In this document: positions 1 to 7,726 of the stretch, piece by piece
How the letters are laid out: every line of letters begins with the position of its first letter
Position numbering within the stretch: position 1 is the first letter of the stretch
Assembly (NCBI GenBank): GCA_043425375.1
Contig: JBHWQC010000049.1
Location: 1 to 47,543, forward strand
DNA length: 47,543 bases
Reading direction: 5' to 3'
DNA from: Atopostipes sp043425375
Lineage (GTDB): Bacteria; Bacillota; Bacilli; Lactobacillales; Carnobacteriaceae_A
Program-made: the position numbers and the translations under genes
Notes under the pieces: model-generated
Seen by the model: the letters and a program-made list of their open reading frames with translations, nothing else
What the model was told of the DNA's origin: nothing
Databases searched by the model: none

Positions 1-1
1 C

Positions 2-628
2 GATGGCATGGGGACAATTATTGGCGCCTTTTTTGGCGGGACTTTCCCCACGACCGTCTATATGTCTTCGGTGAGTGCGAAATGGCAAAATGCGCGCCGG
101 GGCTACTCGATTCTGAACGGGATTGTATTTTTGTTTGCCTCCACTTTTGGCATTATTGCAGTGTTGGCCGAAGTAATTCCTCTTTCTGCGATTGCGCCGA
201 TTTTAGTGTTTGTGGGCTTGTCGATGATTGTGCAAACCTTTACCTCTGTGGAGCAGAAGCATTTTCCAGCGGTGGTGTTAGCGATGTTCCCTTATTTGGC
301 GAACTTTTTACAGAGCAAGTTTGCGACTGCAGCGCCTGAAGCGTTAGAGGCCGTGTCGCCTGCCGTTGTGCCGCTTGGACAAGGAGCGATGTTTACGGCC
401 TTAATCTGGGGCGCGATTTTAGTCTTTATTATTGATGATCAGTTTGACCGCGCCGCTGTCTTGGCTTTAATCGGCGCTGTGCTTGCGGCGATTGGTTTTA
501 TTCACGCGCCGCAGTTGAGTTTGTTTTACAATCCTGGCTATGTTGTCGGGTATGGGGTGGTTGGATTGTTGTTTCTGGTTTATCATAAAGTCTACCCTTC
601 TGAAGAAAAACCACTCAAGTCGCAGTAA
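2..628 (+). CDS. NCS2-type nucleobase permease, C-terminal part
   Basis: The reading frame is open to the left window edge, so this is the C-terminal ~209 residues of a membrane transporter. Several hydrophobic helices alternate with short loops. Near the start is a G-rich stretch followed by FPTTVYM and then an RRGYSILNG segment, which resembles the substrate-site region of NCS2 (xanthine/uracil/purine) permeases. Established for the family: proton- or sodium-coupled uptake of nucleobases across the cytoplasmic membrane. The substrate cannot be read from this fragment. The gene ends before a strong terminator hairpin, so it is the last gene of its transcript. The upstream half and true start are outside the window. 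Confidence 0.72.
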   Translation, partial: DGMGTIIGAFFGGTFPTTVYMSSVSAKWQNARRGYSILNGIVFLFASTFGIIAVLAEVIPLSAIAPILVFVGLSMIVQTFTSVEQKHFPAVVLAMFPYLANFLQSKFATAAPEALEAVSPAVVPLGQGAMFTALIWGAILVFIIDDQFDRAAVLALIGAVLAAIGFIHAPQLSLFYNPGYVVGYGVVGLLFLVYHKVYPSEEKPLKSQ

Positions 629-647
629 AAGGCAATTTTGAAGTGAG

Positions 648-682
648 AACTTCTAGGAGCTTGTGCTCTTAGAAGTTTTTTG
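648..682 (+). terminator. Rho-independent terminator of the permease gene
   Basis: Arms AACTTCTAGGAGC and GCTCTTAGAAGTT (one G-U pair) enclose a TTGT loop and are followed by a T run. It lies 20 bases after the permease stop codon. Confidence 0.9.
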
Positions 683-765
683 CATATTTTGAAATTTATT
701 TCACGGAATCGGGGAAAAATGGGTAATGTTATATATAGAGGGAAATTTTTGAAGAAGGTGATGCT

Positions 766-1731
766 ATGTATATTTATAAAACCGAATTATCCAAGACTTC
801 TCCCATTCCGACGCAAGTGGATTTTTTGAGAGCGGCCCATCGTCGTGAATTGTTGCGGACTGGAAAAGAACAAAGCCTGTACCGAAATTTGGAACAGGGA
901 GCCCAAGGCGAGCAGCATGTCATGGATATGTTGAAAAAATACGGACGAGAGCACTGGATCATTTTGCAAAACTTGTGGCTGGACCAGTATGGCGTCTATG
1001 AAAATGATGTGGTGCTGTTAACCAATTTTACATACTATACTTTTGAGGTGAAAAATTATGAGGGCGTCTTTGAGTATCGAGACGGCCGCTGTTTGATTAA
1101 CGGAAGAAAGTGGAAAGAAAATAGCGTGCACCAAGCGCAAAAAGCGCTGACCAATCTACAAGACATTTGTGGTGCTATTAATCGCTCGATTTCTGTGAAA
1201 GGTGCTTTATTGATGGTAGGCGAACACAATGAGGTCCGGATTCATTCTCCTGTGGACGGTATAGAAGTGGTGCCTCGCAATCAGTTTAAACACTTTATTC
1301 AACAAATTGCTCGTGAGGAAGAGGCTCAATACCACAAAGTGCTTAATTCTCGTCCGGTGCTCGACCATTTTGAAAAAAATGAAACGCTCAATCCGTTTGG
1401 TCCGCTAAAGTCGTACTCACCGGAAGAGGTGCTAGCGGGACGATGCGGTATTTATTGCAAGACGTGTGGGAGTTATGAGGTGGTGTCGTCGCGGAAATTT
1501 GTGACATGTAAGAATGGCCACGAGGAGTTGCGGCGGGAAGCGGTTTTGAGAACGATCCATGAATTCGGTGTGCTGACTTTTCAGCATGATTTTATGACGC
1601 GGAGGGATTTGCAGGCTTTTACGGGTAATCAAGTGTCTGCCCCTTACCTAGTAAATCTTTTAAATCAGTACTTTACGAAAGTTCAGCACGGGAAATACGC
1701 GAAGTATCTTAACAAAAAAGCACTATACTAA
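766..1731 (+). CDS. NERD-domain protein with C-terminal zinc ribbon
   Basis: The 321-residue soluble protein carries a nuclease-related (NERD) domain at about residues 45-150: a G-x-x-GE entry (GAQGEQ), a conserved acidic position in YENDVVLL, the core FEVKNYEG, and a later Q/K-rich helix. These are the D...ExK...Q positions of the restriction-endonuclease-like fold. Residues ~230-260 hold a CxxC...CxxxH cluster (CKTCG, then CKNGH) typical of a zinc ribbon, followed by a possible winged-helix tail. Start chosen for the AGAAGG site about 7 bases upstream. NERD proteins are widespread in Firmicutes; their role is poorly defined, with DNA processing proposed. The gene stands alone, ending convergently with murC and separated from it by a hairpin array. 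Confidence 0.8.
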   Translation: MYIYKTELSKTSPIPTQVDFLRAAHRRELLRTGKEQSLYRNLEQGAQGEQHVMDMLKKYGREHWIILQNLWLDQYGVYENDVVLLTNFTYYTFEVKNYEGVFEYRDGRCLINGRKWKENSVHQAQKALTNLQDICGAINRSISVKGALLMVGEHNEVRIHSPVDGIEVVPRNQFKHFIQQIAREEEAQYHKVLNSRPVLDHFEKNETLNPFGPLKSYSPEEVLAGRCGIYCKTCGSYEVVSSRKFVTCKNGHEELRREAVLRTIHEFGVLTFQHDFMTRRDLQAFTGNQVSAPYLVNLLNQYFTKVQHGKYAKYLNKKALY

Positions 1732-1744
1732 GGATTTAGTGTTG

Positions 1745-1820
1745 GTAGAAACTTCCCATACAAATTTCTACTTTTCTAGTTTTAAAATCTTAACGATGTG
1801 CATTTCGTCTCAGCGAAATG
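1745..1820. repeat. Two perfect-stem hairpins after the NERD gene
   Basis: GTAGAAA (1745-1751) pairs with TTTCTAC (1765-1771) and is followed by a T-rich stretch, so it can terminate the NERD gene. A second hairpin, CATTTCG (1801-1807) with CGAAATG (1814-1820), follows. Both lie just ahead of the 40-bp array but are not on its pitch. Confidence 0.6.
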
Positions 1821-1855
1821 TTCCTTTGAGTGAGAAAGATGGGAGTAGTTATTTT

Positions 1856-2006
1856 AACCATTATATAAATTAATTACATAGTGGTTAGAACGTTTAAACA
1901 CTATATAAAATAGTTACGTAGTGGTTAGACTGTTTAAACACTACATAAATTAATTACATAGTGATTAGGACGTTTAAACACTACATAAAATAATTATATA
2001 GTGGTT
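1856..2006. repeat. Array 1: four 40-bp hairpin units
   Basis: Four near-identical units begin at 1856, 1896, 1936 and 1976, exactly 40 bp apart. Each has a stem of the form CACTATATAA ... TTACRTAGTG with a 5-base A/T centre, then a linker ending in GTTTAA. The last linker is AAACTCTACTACC, close to the CTCTA-type linker of arrays 2 and 4. Eight or nine of ten stem positions pair in each unit. Together with the hairpins at 1745-1820 this accounts for most of the 355-base gap between the NERD gene and murC. There is no ORF inside. Origin and function unknown. Confidence 0.88.
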
Positions 2007-2035
2007 AAACTCTACTACCTCCCTCTCAAAGCACC

Positions 2036-2073
2036 AAAAAAGCAGTTTGAGCCTCAGGCTCCAACTGCTTTTT
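2036..2073 (-). terminator. murC terminator
   Basis: An extended hairpin: AAAAAGCAGTT / AACTGCTTTTT outer arms and a perfect GAGCC-TCA-GGCTC inner stem, with a T run on the minus strand just after the murC stop. Confidence 0.9.
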
Positions 2074-2087
2074 GTATACAAACTTTA

Positions 2088-3419
2088 TTAATGTATGGTC
2101 TTTTCTAAATCAAGCAGAGTCTGTTGAAAGGCCTGCTCATACTTCTCAATATCGCCGGCACCCATAAACACGACCACTTCGCCTTTATAATCCAAAAGCG
2201 GAGACAAATCGTCGATGGCTAACACATCTTTCGCGTTCTCAATCTTCTCCATCAAGTCGCTGATTTTTACATCGCCACTGGCTTCGCGGGCGGACGTAAA
2301 GATCTCGCACAGGTAGATGGCATCCGCTTGGCTCAAGGATTCGGCAAACTCAGACATTAAGGCCACCGTCCGCGTGAACGTGTGCGGTTGGAACACGGCG
2401 ACAATTTCTCGATCCGGGTATTTTTGACGCGCGGCATCAATCGTTGCATCAATTTCTGCGGGATGATGCGCGTAGTCATCAATCAAGACGGTATCGCTAA
2501 TCACTTTTTCTGAAAAACGGCGCTTCACCCCTGGGAAAGTCGCCAAGTGTTTCGCCACTTCTTCCACATCCAAACCTTCATGATAGGCAAACGCAATCAC
2601 ACTCAAAGCATTTTGAATATTGTGGTCGCCAAAGGCAGGAATATCAAATTTATGGTACATTTCGCCATCGATATACACGTCAAATGTCGACCCGTCGGTA
2701 TCTTTCACAATATTTTTCGCCTGCACATCGTTGCCGTCGTCTAAACCGTATAGCGTAACTGGGATCTGCACTTCCATTTTCCGAAGGCGTTCATCGTCCC
2801 CGCAAGCAATGACGCGCTTTTTGGTCTGCTTCGCAAATGTTTCAAAAGCCTGGGTGACGTCATCGATGCTTGTAAAATAATCCGGGTGGTCAAAGTCAAT
2901 ATTCGTAATAATCGCATAATCTGCTTTATAGGCGTGGAAGTGGCGGCGGTACTCACAGGCTTCCAGCAAAAAGTACTCCGCATTTTCGACTCCGTGTCCC
3001 GTGCCGTCGCCGATTAAGTAGCTGGCATTTTCAATGTGGCTGATTACGTGCGACATTAAGCCGGTGGTGGTGGTTTTTCCGTGTGAGCCGGTAATGGCCA
3101 CGCTCGTGTGGTTGGTGATTTTCTTGCCGATAAAGTCGTGGTAGCGAATCACTTCAAGGCCGAGTTCGTTTGCGCGCACAATTTCTTCATGCGTGTCTGG
3201 GAAAGCATTCCCCGCAATGACAACGAGTCCTTCTTGAATATTTTCAGCATTGAATTCAAATATAGGAATGTGATTTTCTTCTAATAGTTTTTGTGTGAAA
3301 AAGTATTTGCTGACATCCGATCCTTGGACCTTAAAACCTTCTTCGTGTAAAATAAGCGCCAATGCACTCATACCGGAGCCTTTGATGCCTACAAAATGAT
3401 AAATAGTTTCGCGATTCAT
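2088..3419 (-). CDS. murC: UDP-N-acetylmuramate--L-alanine ligase
   Basis: MurC adds L-alanine to UDP-MurNAc using ATP, the first peptide step of peptidoglycan synthesis in the cytoplasm. The 443-residue length is normal. The N-terminal Rossmann part has GIKGSGMSALA; the central ATP-binding loop is TGSHGKTTTT; the ligase domain contains YAHHPAEIDATI. The start ATG has a good GGAGG site (ATGGAGGCAC). The gene lies downstream of the 185-codon gene and ytpR on the same strand, but a separate promoter and a candidate small RNA lie between. It probably also has its own promoter within ~100 bases of the start; the -10/-35 choice there is ambiguous. Confidence 0.98.
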   Translation of the reverse strand: MNRETIYHFVGIKGSGMSALALILHEEGFKVQGSDVSKYFFTQKLLEENHIPIFEFNAENIQEGLVVIAGNAFPDTHEEIVRANELGLEVIRYHDFIGKKITNHTSVAITGSHGKTTTTGLMSHVISHIENASYLIGDGTGHGVENAEYFLLEACEYRRHFHAYKADYAIITNIDFDHPDYFTSIDDVTQAFETFAKQTKKRVIACGDDERLRKMEVQIPVTLYGLDDGNDVQAKNIVKDTDGSTFDVYIDGEMYHKFDIPAFGDHNIQNALSVIAFAYHEGLDVEEVAKHLATFPGVKRRFSEKVISDTVLIDDYAHHPAEIDATIDAARQKYPDREIVAVFQPHTFTRTVALMSEFAESLSQADAIYLCEIFTSAREASGDVKISDLMEKIENAKDVLAIDDLSPLLDYKGEVVVFMGAGDIEKYEQAFQQTLLDLEKTIH

Positions 3420-3552
3420 TATGTGCCTCCATGTTGTTTAATTTCTCAATTCTAGCTGGTTTATAATAGAACAAAAACGGTCAAATTACTAGAGCTTGTG
3501 TAACAATTTCATTAAGATTGTTGCGAATTCAAGACATTTTCAAACAAAATAT

Positions 3553-3586
3553 AAAGGCTCACCTCATGAATCCTTGATGAGCCTTT
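3553..3586. terminator. Bidirectional hairpin ending the candidate small RNA
   Basis: AAAGGCTCA pairs with TGAGCCTTT around a 16-base centre. The minus side has a weak T tract (ATATTTTGTTT); the plus side has a TTTTTT run a few bases on. On the minus strand it would end a transcript started near 3773. Confidence 0.6.
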
Positions 3587-3773
3587 ACGGGTTTTTTGTA
3601 TATTTGATTGTTGCTTGCTCCTCATTCGATTGTCTTCCGTTGTCTTTCGATGGTGTATCGAGTGACTGCGTCGACCGTCGCCTGTGAACGCCGCAACCCT
3701 TGGCTTTTGACTGCAATTGGACGTCTCTCACCGACCAGAGTCAAAAAGTTTCAAATAAGTTCTTTCTTAGTTC
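3560..3773 (-). ncRNA. Candidate structured small RNA upstream of murC
   Basis: The 399 bases between murC and the 185-codon gene hold no convincing ORF. They contain a minus-strand promoter (-10 at 3780-3785), then a folded stretch, then a terminator hairpin. In the transcript I see CTTTTTGACT pairing with AGTCAAAAG, inside it GGTCG with CGTCC, then TGCGGCG with CGACGCA (one mismatch), then TCGAT-ACACC-ATCGA, then a purine-rich single-stranded stretch with a repeated AGACAAYSGA. Length ~200-230 nt. It lacks the hallmark motifs of RNase P RNA, tmRNA, SRP RNA and T-box leaders. It could be a lineage-specific sRNA, a 6S-like RNA or a murC leader. Confidence 0.5.
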
Positions 3774-3779
3774 ACATTT

Positions 3780-3808
3780 AGTATAGCACATTGTTTCTAA
3801 AAAATGAA
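3780..3808 (-). promoter_or_regulatory. Promoter of the candidate small RNA
   Basis: On the minus strand TTCATT is followed by 17 bases and then an extended -10, TGC-TATACT. Predicted start near 3773, 354 bases upstream of murC. Confidence 0.55.
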
Positions 3809-3818
3809 TCCTGTGCTT

Positions 3819-4376
3819 TTATTTTCGGATATTTTTTTCATCTAAAAACGAGTTGTCAAGAGTATTGCTCTGCTGCTTTTTCACCGGTTTCTTTTGCCTA
3901 AATTGGAAGGCTGCGTCTTCTTTTTTGTTTAACGTGACCTTATTTGACGTGTCGGTGTTAGCGTCATATCCTTCAGGCTTCTCTTCCTTTTTTAACTCCG
4001 GTTCCAGATGAAGCTCAAAAGTGGTCTGTGGCCCTTCTTGGGGCTCTTTTGTTATTCGCTCCTCAAACAGGAGATACTCCGAATATTCCACCATTAAACG
4101 CTCGCGAATTGCCTGAATCAATTGGTGATTGTGCCGATTCTGCTTCCAGCCTTCTAGATGCTGCAAACTATTTGGAATTCTTGTGCTGCGAAAACGCCGA
4201 TTCACAGAGGAGGGAGTTTTCATATAGTTCTGCGCTTCTTTTTGTAGATTGTCTCGCGTACGCACAGTCTTAGGCAATTCATATTTTGGCAGCCGTCTGG
4301 CTTGTCTTTTGACATTTATCGGTTTGATTTGTGTCTGCTCTTTTTTATAAATGCTAGGCCCGTCATAGTGCCCCAT
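3819..4376 (-). CDS. Unknown 185-residue basic protein in the sftA position
   Basis: I do not recognise a family. The protein is soluble, with no membrane helix or signal. Its N-terminal half is basic (VKRQARRLPKYELP, then NRRFRSTRIPNS). A helical stretch follows (QLIQAIRERLMVEYSEYLLFEE), then a charged, low-complexity C-terminal tail rich in E, K and Q. The start has an AGGAGG-type site. It sits between ytpR and murC, where Bacilli often encode the DNA translocase SftA. The short segment RFRSTRIPNSLQHL loosely recalls the F-x-P-T-x-x-P-S-P-I-Y-G linker motif of FtsK/SftA N-termini. Inference only: it may be a stand-alone remnant of, or replacement for, that N-terminal region. No ATPase domain is present. 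Confidence 0.75.
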   Translation of the reverse strand: MGHYDGPSIYKKEQTQIKPINVKRQARRLPKYELPKTVRTRDNLQKEAQNYMKTPSSVNRRFRSTRIPNSLQHLEGWKQNRHNHQLIQAIRERLMVEYSEYLLFEERITKEPQEGPQTTFELHLEPELKKEEKPEGYDANTDTSNKVTLNKKEDAAFQFRQKKPVKKQQSNTLDNSFLDEKNIRK

Positions 4377-4412
4377 TGAAACTCCTCCTTGCTGTTTTTA
4401 TTTAAATGCGAG

Positions 4413-5027
4413 TTAAAAGGTGAAAGCAGTGCCTGTTTCGGCCTCGTCACCTAATACTAAAATACCTGTGTGCATTTCTTCAGGTACATCTACCCCTAAT
4501 TCTCTAGCGGAAGTAATCATGCCCTGACTTTCTACTCCACGCAATTCGCCAGGCCAAATTACTAAACCATCAGGCATGACCATACCGGGTTTAGCAACCA
4601 CTACTTTTTGCCCTTTGGCGATATTTTTGGCGCCGCACACAATTTGTAGCACTTCGCCATTATCGACTTCGGTTTGCGTCACGGATAAATGATCCGAGTC
4701 CTCGTGCGGTTCGCATTCTCTCACGTAGCCAACGACTAATTTAGGCTCAGTATCGGCCACCAGCTCGCCTTCAAACCCCGCTGCCTCTAAGGCGTCGTTT
4801 AACGCCTCGATTTGTTGTTTCGAGAGTGTAAGGGGTCCACTCTGCTCAATCTCAATGATTTGCGAAGCGGCATGGAAGTTGAAGCCTACGGTATCGCCGG
4901 ATGTTTTGTCGACCAATCGTGTAATATCGCCGTTTTGTTCAAATTCTTGGTGGTCATCGTCAATTTTTTTAAACATGATAACTAGTAAATCATTAAATGC
5001 TTTGTTGTTATAACTTGAAACTAACAT
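4413..5027 (-). CDS. ytpR: YtpR-type tRNA-binding-domain protein
   Basis: The 204-residue protein ends in an EMAP/ARC1-type OB fold (about residues 92-200) with VVGYVRECEPHEDSDHLSV, IVCGAKNI, GMVMPDG and ESQGMITSARELG, the same fold as the N-terminal extension of bacterial PheT. The N-terminal ~85 residues match the small extra domain of YtpR. Established: the domain binds tRNA-like RNA; the cellular role of YtpR is not settled. Start supported by a GGGAGAAG site. It follows the M42 aminopeptidase gene by 18 bases, so the two are probably cotranscribed, as in many Lactobacillales. Confidence 0.92.
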   Translation of the reverse strand: MLVSSYNNKAFNDLLVIMFKKIDDDHQEFEQNGDITRLVDKTSGDTVGFNFHAASQIIEIEQSGPLTLSKQQIEALNDALEAAGFEGELVADTEPKLVVGYVRECEPHEDSDHLSVTQTEVDNGEVLQIVCGAKNIAKGQKVVVAKPGMVMPDGLVIWPGELRGVESQGMITSARELGVDVPEEMHTGILVLGDEAETGTAFTF

Positions 5028-5045
5028 TTTTTCTTCTCCCTCTTT

Positions 5046-6122
5046 TTAATGGAATTTCGGTGAAATCGTCTCAACAGTACTCTTGTCCAAGCCTAAAATG
5101 ACCTGTTTCACCATTTCAAGTGCCGCTTCATAGTCGTCGATATGAAAAATTGTCTGGTGCGTGTGAATATAGCGCGCGACCATGCCGATGACTCCGCTTG
5201 GCACGCCTTCATTCAGCTGATGGGCAGCGCCGGCGTCGGTTCCGCCTTTGGACACATAATACTGATAAGGAATGTTGTGCGTTTCTGCCGTATCCAGCAA
5301 GAATTCACGCATTTCTTTGGATAAAATGAAGCCCGGATCTTGAATGCGAATCAGCGTACCTTCGCCTAGCTTGCCAAAGGAATCTGAATTGCCGTAGACG
5401 TCATCCGCTGGCGAACAATCCACTGCAAAAAAGACGTCCGGATTAAATTTACGCACGGACCCTTTTGTTCCGCGCAAGCCCACTTCTTCTTGCACATTCG
5501 CACCAGCCACCAAGTGATTGGGCAGCTGCTCGTCTTTCAAATCACGCAACGCTTCAATGACTGCCGTCACACCGTAGCGGTTATCCCATGCTTTACCTAA
5601 AATACGCTTGCCGTTTGCCATTTTGATGGTTTCCACATCAGGTACGAGAGTGTCCCCTGGGCGCACCCCATATTCTTCGGCTTCTTCTTTGGATTCAAAA
5701 CCGCCGTCAAATAAAATATCTTCCACTTTTTGCGACTTTGCCTCTTTCCCGCGCAGTAAATGCGGCGGTATTGAGGACGACACCACTGGATAGTTGCCTT
5801 TGCGTGTTTGCAGAGTGAAGCGTTGGGCAGAAACGACTTGCGGATTCCAACCGCCTAAGGGCACCACTCGGAAAAACCCTTCATCGGTAATTGAGCCCAC
5901 CATAAAGCCGACCTCATCCATATGTGAGGCGATCATTACGGTCGGCGCCTCTGTGTCGGCTGAACGCCGCAGCCCAAAAATCCCGCCCAGGCCGTCTTGC
6001 GCGACTTCATCCACATACGGAGTGATTTCTTCCCGGATTGCTTCCCGGATGTTGTGCTCAAAGCCACTCGCGCTTTGGACTTCCGTCAGCTTTTTAATTA
6101 ATTCAAAACGTTTCTCATTCAT
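5046..6122 (-). CDS. pepA: M42 family glutamyl aminopeptidase
   Basis: A cytoplasmic dinuclear-metal aminopeptidase that trims N-terminal Glu/Asp or general residues from peptides. Metal and catalytic positions of M42 are visible: ASHMDEVGFM (His, Asp), AWDNRYG (bridging Asp), QEEVGLRG (catalytic Glu and ligand Glu), AVDCSPADD (Asp), and the final His in YIHTHQTIF. I chose the ATG of MNEKRFEL (358 residues), with GGGAGGA 12 bases upstream; a longer frame opens at 6143 but would start inside that site. Family members form large tetrahedral dodecamers. It lies immediately upstream of ytpR. Confidence 0.94.
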   Translation of the reverse strand: MNEKRFELIKKLTEVQSASGFEHNIREAIREEITPYVDEVAQDGLGGIFGLRRSADTEAPTVMIASHMDEVGFMVGSITDEGFFRVVPLGGWNPQVVSAQRFTLQTRKGNYPVVSSSIPPHLLRGKEAKSQKVEDILFDGGFESKEEAEEYGVRPGDTLVPDVETIKMANGKRILGKAWDNRYGVTAVIEALRDLKDEQLPNHLVAGANVQEEVGLRGTKGSVRKFNPDVFFAVDCSPADDVYGNSDSFGKLGEGTLIRIQDPGFILSKEMREFLLDTAETHNIPYQYYVSKGGTDAGAAHQLNEGVPSGVIGMVARYIHTHQTIFHIDDYEAALEMVKQVILGLDKSTVETISPKFH

Positions 6123-6301
6123 GTATGTATTTAATCCTCCCAAAATTTGGTTCGTACTTATTATACATTATACACAAAAACCCCAGGCGATTGAACCGCT
6201 GACCATTTCAAAAGACGATTTTTTCAAATCTTGCAAGCTCTATTAGTTGTCGGTTTCGCTTCGCAAATGAACCCCTTTTGTAAGAGTTTTCTTTGAATGA
6301 T

Positions 6302-6331
6302 ATGACAAGTTTGGATGAATTGTGCTAGAAT
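6302..6331 (+). promoter_or_regulatory. Promoter of the 111-codon gene
   Basis: ATGACA, 18 bases, then extended -10 TGC-TAGAAT; 45 bases ahead of the start codon. Confidence 0.6.
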
Positions 6332-6375
6332 AGACATAACAATTTCAGAATGATGTTTGGTTAAGGAGGATTATT

Positions 6376-6711
6376 ATGCAGAATCAAAAACAAAAAAGCT
6401 GGTTTTTACCCATTGTCTTCATCACTTCCGTGCTTTCTTTTCTATTCGGCTTCTTTACTTTTTTCCTGTTGGATCAAAAAGTACCTATGAATGCTGACAA
6501 AATACTAAATCGCGTCAAAGAACAATTTAAAGCGGATGGGCCGATTGAAGGCTCTTGGATTGAAATGACAAAAGTACCTTGGAAAAAATATTCCTATAAC
6601 ACGAAAGTGTACTATGGGGGTATTTCTCGTTATGAAAAGGGCGAAGTGGTGCAATATGAATTCGTGGCGGATGCCTATACGGGCGCTTTGATGGATATCT
6701 ATAAAGTATAA
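6376..6711 (+). CDS. Small membrane-anchored PepSY-like protein
   Basis: A 111-residue protein with one N-terminal membrane helix (about residues 11-34) and an extracytoplasmic remainder. The end YEFVADAYTGALMDIYKV has the shape of a PepSY repeat (Y-x-F-x-x-D-A-x-T-G). A strong AAGGAGGA site precedes the ATG, and a promoter and terminator bracket the gene as a single unit. PepSY domains are found in protease propeptides and peptidoglycan-associated proteins, but the role here is unknown. It lies divergent from pepA and convergent with the kinase-like gene. Confidence 0.82.
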   Translation: MQNQKQKSWFLPIVFITSVLSFLFGFFTFFLLDQKVPMNADKILNRVKEQFKADGPIEGSWIEMTKVPWKKYSYNTKVYYGGISRYEKGEVVQYEFVADAYTGALMDIYKV

Positions 6712-6721
6712 TCATTCTTTC

Positions 6722-6753
6722 AAAAGACGGCACTCACTGAGGGGCCGTCTTTT
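6722..6753. terminator. Terminator after the PepSY-like gene
   Basis: AAAAGACGGC pairs with GCCGTCTTTT; T runs on both strands make it potentially bidirectional between convergent genes. Confidence 0.9.
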
Positions 6754-6765
6754 TTCTATAGGCTC

Positions 6766-6792
6766 AAAAAAAGCACCGGTTTCCCGATGCTT
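6766..6792 (-). terminator. Terminator of the kinase-like gene
   Basis: AAGCACCGG / CCGATGCTT hairpin (one mismatch), followed on the minus strand by a run of eight T. Confidence 0.85.
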
Positions 6793-6806
6793 CGATTAAT
6801 CAAAAC

Positions 6807-7601
6807 TTAATTGAAGGCGCCATCTTCTAACCAGCGATTCAGTTTTAAAATGAGGGCGTTCATTTTATTGTAGCGAATTTTCTTGTGGGCGTCTTTGATG
6901 TCAAATAACAAATGAATAATAGCATACCAATAGACTCGTTTTTTCTCATTTTCTGTATACGCCAACTTGTTTGCTGTCAGCCATTTACTCCAGTCGTCCA
7001 TGTCAATATAGCGAGCAAACAATTGGCCGATGTCATACAAATAATCTGTCAGCACTGTCGTATCCCAATCCACAATAAACAACTCGCCTTCATCTGACAG
7101 CAGCATATTTTCACTTGAAATATCCGCATGGCATACGCGAATATCTTCTTCTGTATACCCAAGCGGCAATTCGTTCATTAAATAATGATACGCCTGTTCA
7201 AGAACGGGATGGGTGGCCAAATCGCTTGAAAGTTCCGTTTCATATTCAACTAAAATATCCACCGCACTAATTTCCTTGCCGCCTACCCGGTACAACATTC
7301 GCTTGAGCGTGTCGGATTGGTGAATCTTGCTCAGTATTTTTGCTACTTTACTCGAAGTCATCTCAGTTTTTTTGAGTGTGCGTCCATTACACCATTCCTG
7401 CGCCGTCAACACATCGCCATTACCCGTCCGTTTTGTCCAAATCAGCCTCGGCGAGATCCCTTCAAGCGATAAGGCCGCTAAAAAAGGGGACGAATTTTTC
7501 TTTAAAAAGACCTTTTCTTCGTCCCGCACGCCCATATACGCTTTACCCGTTTCTCCACCAATCGGATGTAAATTCCACCCCGATTCTCGTTCAATTTCCA
7601 T
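6807..7601 (-). CDS. ytmP: YtmP-like phosphotransferase (APH/choline kinase fold)
   Basis: A 264-residue protein with the aminoglycoside/choline kinase fold. The catalytic loop is CHADISSENMLL (Brenner motif, H-x-D-x-x-x-x-N) and the metal-binding motif is FIVDWDTT. The N-terminal lobe has a Lys-containing strand (EEKVFLKKN). Established: APH-fold enzymes move phosphate from ATP or GTP to small alcohols such as sugars, choline or thiamine; the YtmP substrate is not established. The start is placed at the ATG of MEIERESG. It follows ecsB by ~125 bases with no clear terminator between, so it may be read from the ecs transcript. Confidence 0.85.
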   Translation of the reverse strand: MEIERESGWNLHPIGGETGKAYMGVRDEEKVFLKKNSSPFLAALSLEGISPRLIWTKRTGNGDVLTAQEWCNGRTLKKTEMTSSKVAKILSKIHQSDTLKRMLYRVGGKEISAVDILVEYETELSSDLATHPVLEQAYHYLMNELPLGYTEEDIRVCHADISSENMLLSDEGELFIVDWDTTVLTDYLYDIGQLFARYIDMDDWSKWLTANKLAYTENEKKRVYWYAIIHLLFDIKDAHKKIRYNKMNALILKLNRWLEDGAFN

Positions 7602-7726
7602 ACCTATCCGTTCCTTTGCTCAATTTTATAAAACTATTTCTCTTCTTGCTTTCCGTTCTCCGCGTCTGCTCTCTTTATTTTATAAGTGAAAAGAAGACCC
7701 GTCAAGCGACAGTATGTTCTTTTTTC

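Noticed and set aside
1856..2006. CRISPR array
   Set aside because: Units are contiguous 40-bp palindromes without unique 30-bp spacers, stems vary, and no cas gene is near.
3560..3773. RNase P RNA, tmRNA, SRP RNA or T-box leader
   Set aside because: None of the conserved core motifs (for example the T-box GGTGG element or the SRP GGAAG tetranucleotide context) is present; 6S RNA could not be confirmed because the halves do not form one long bulged rod by eye.
5794..6246. 150-codon plus-strand ORF opposite pepA, and other long antisense ORFs (for example opposite nrnA, yhaM and queA)
   Set aside because: They lie fully antisense to well-recognised genes, lack ribosome sites and recognisable domains, and reflect codon bias of the true strand.
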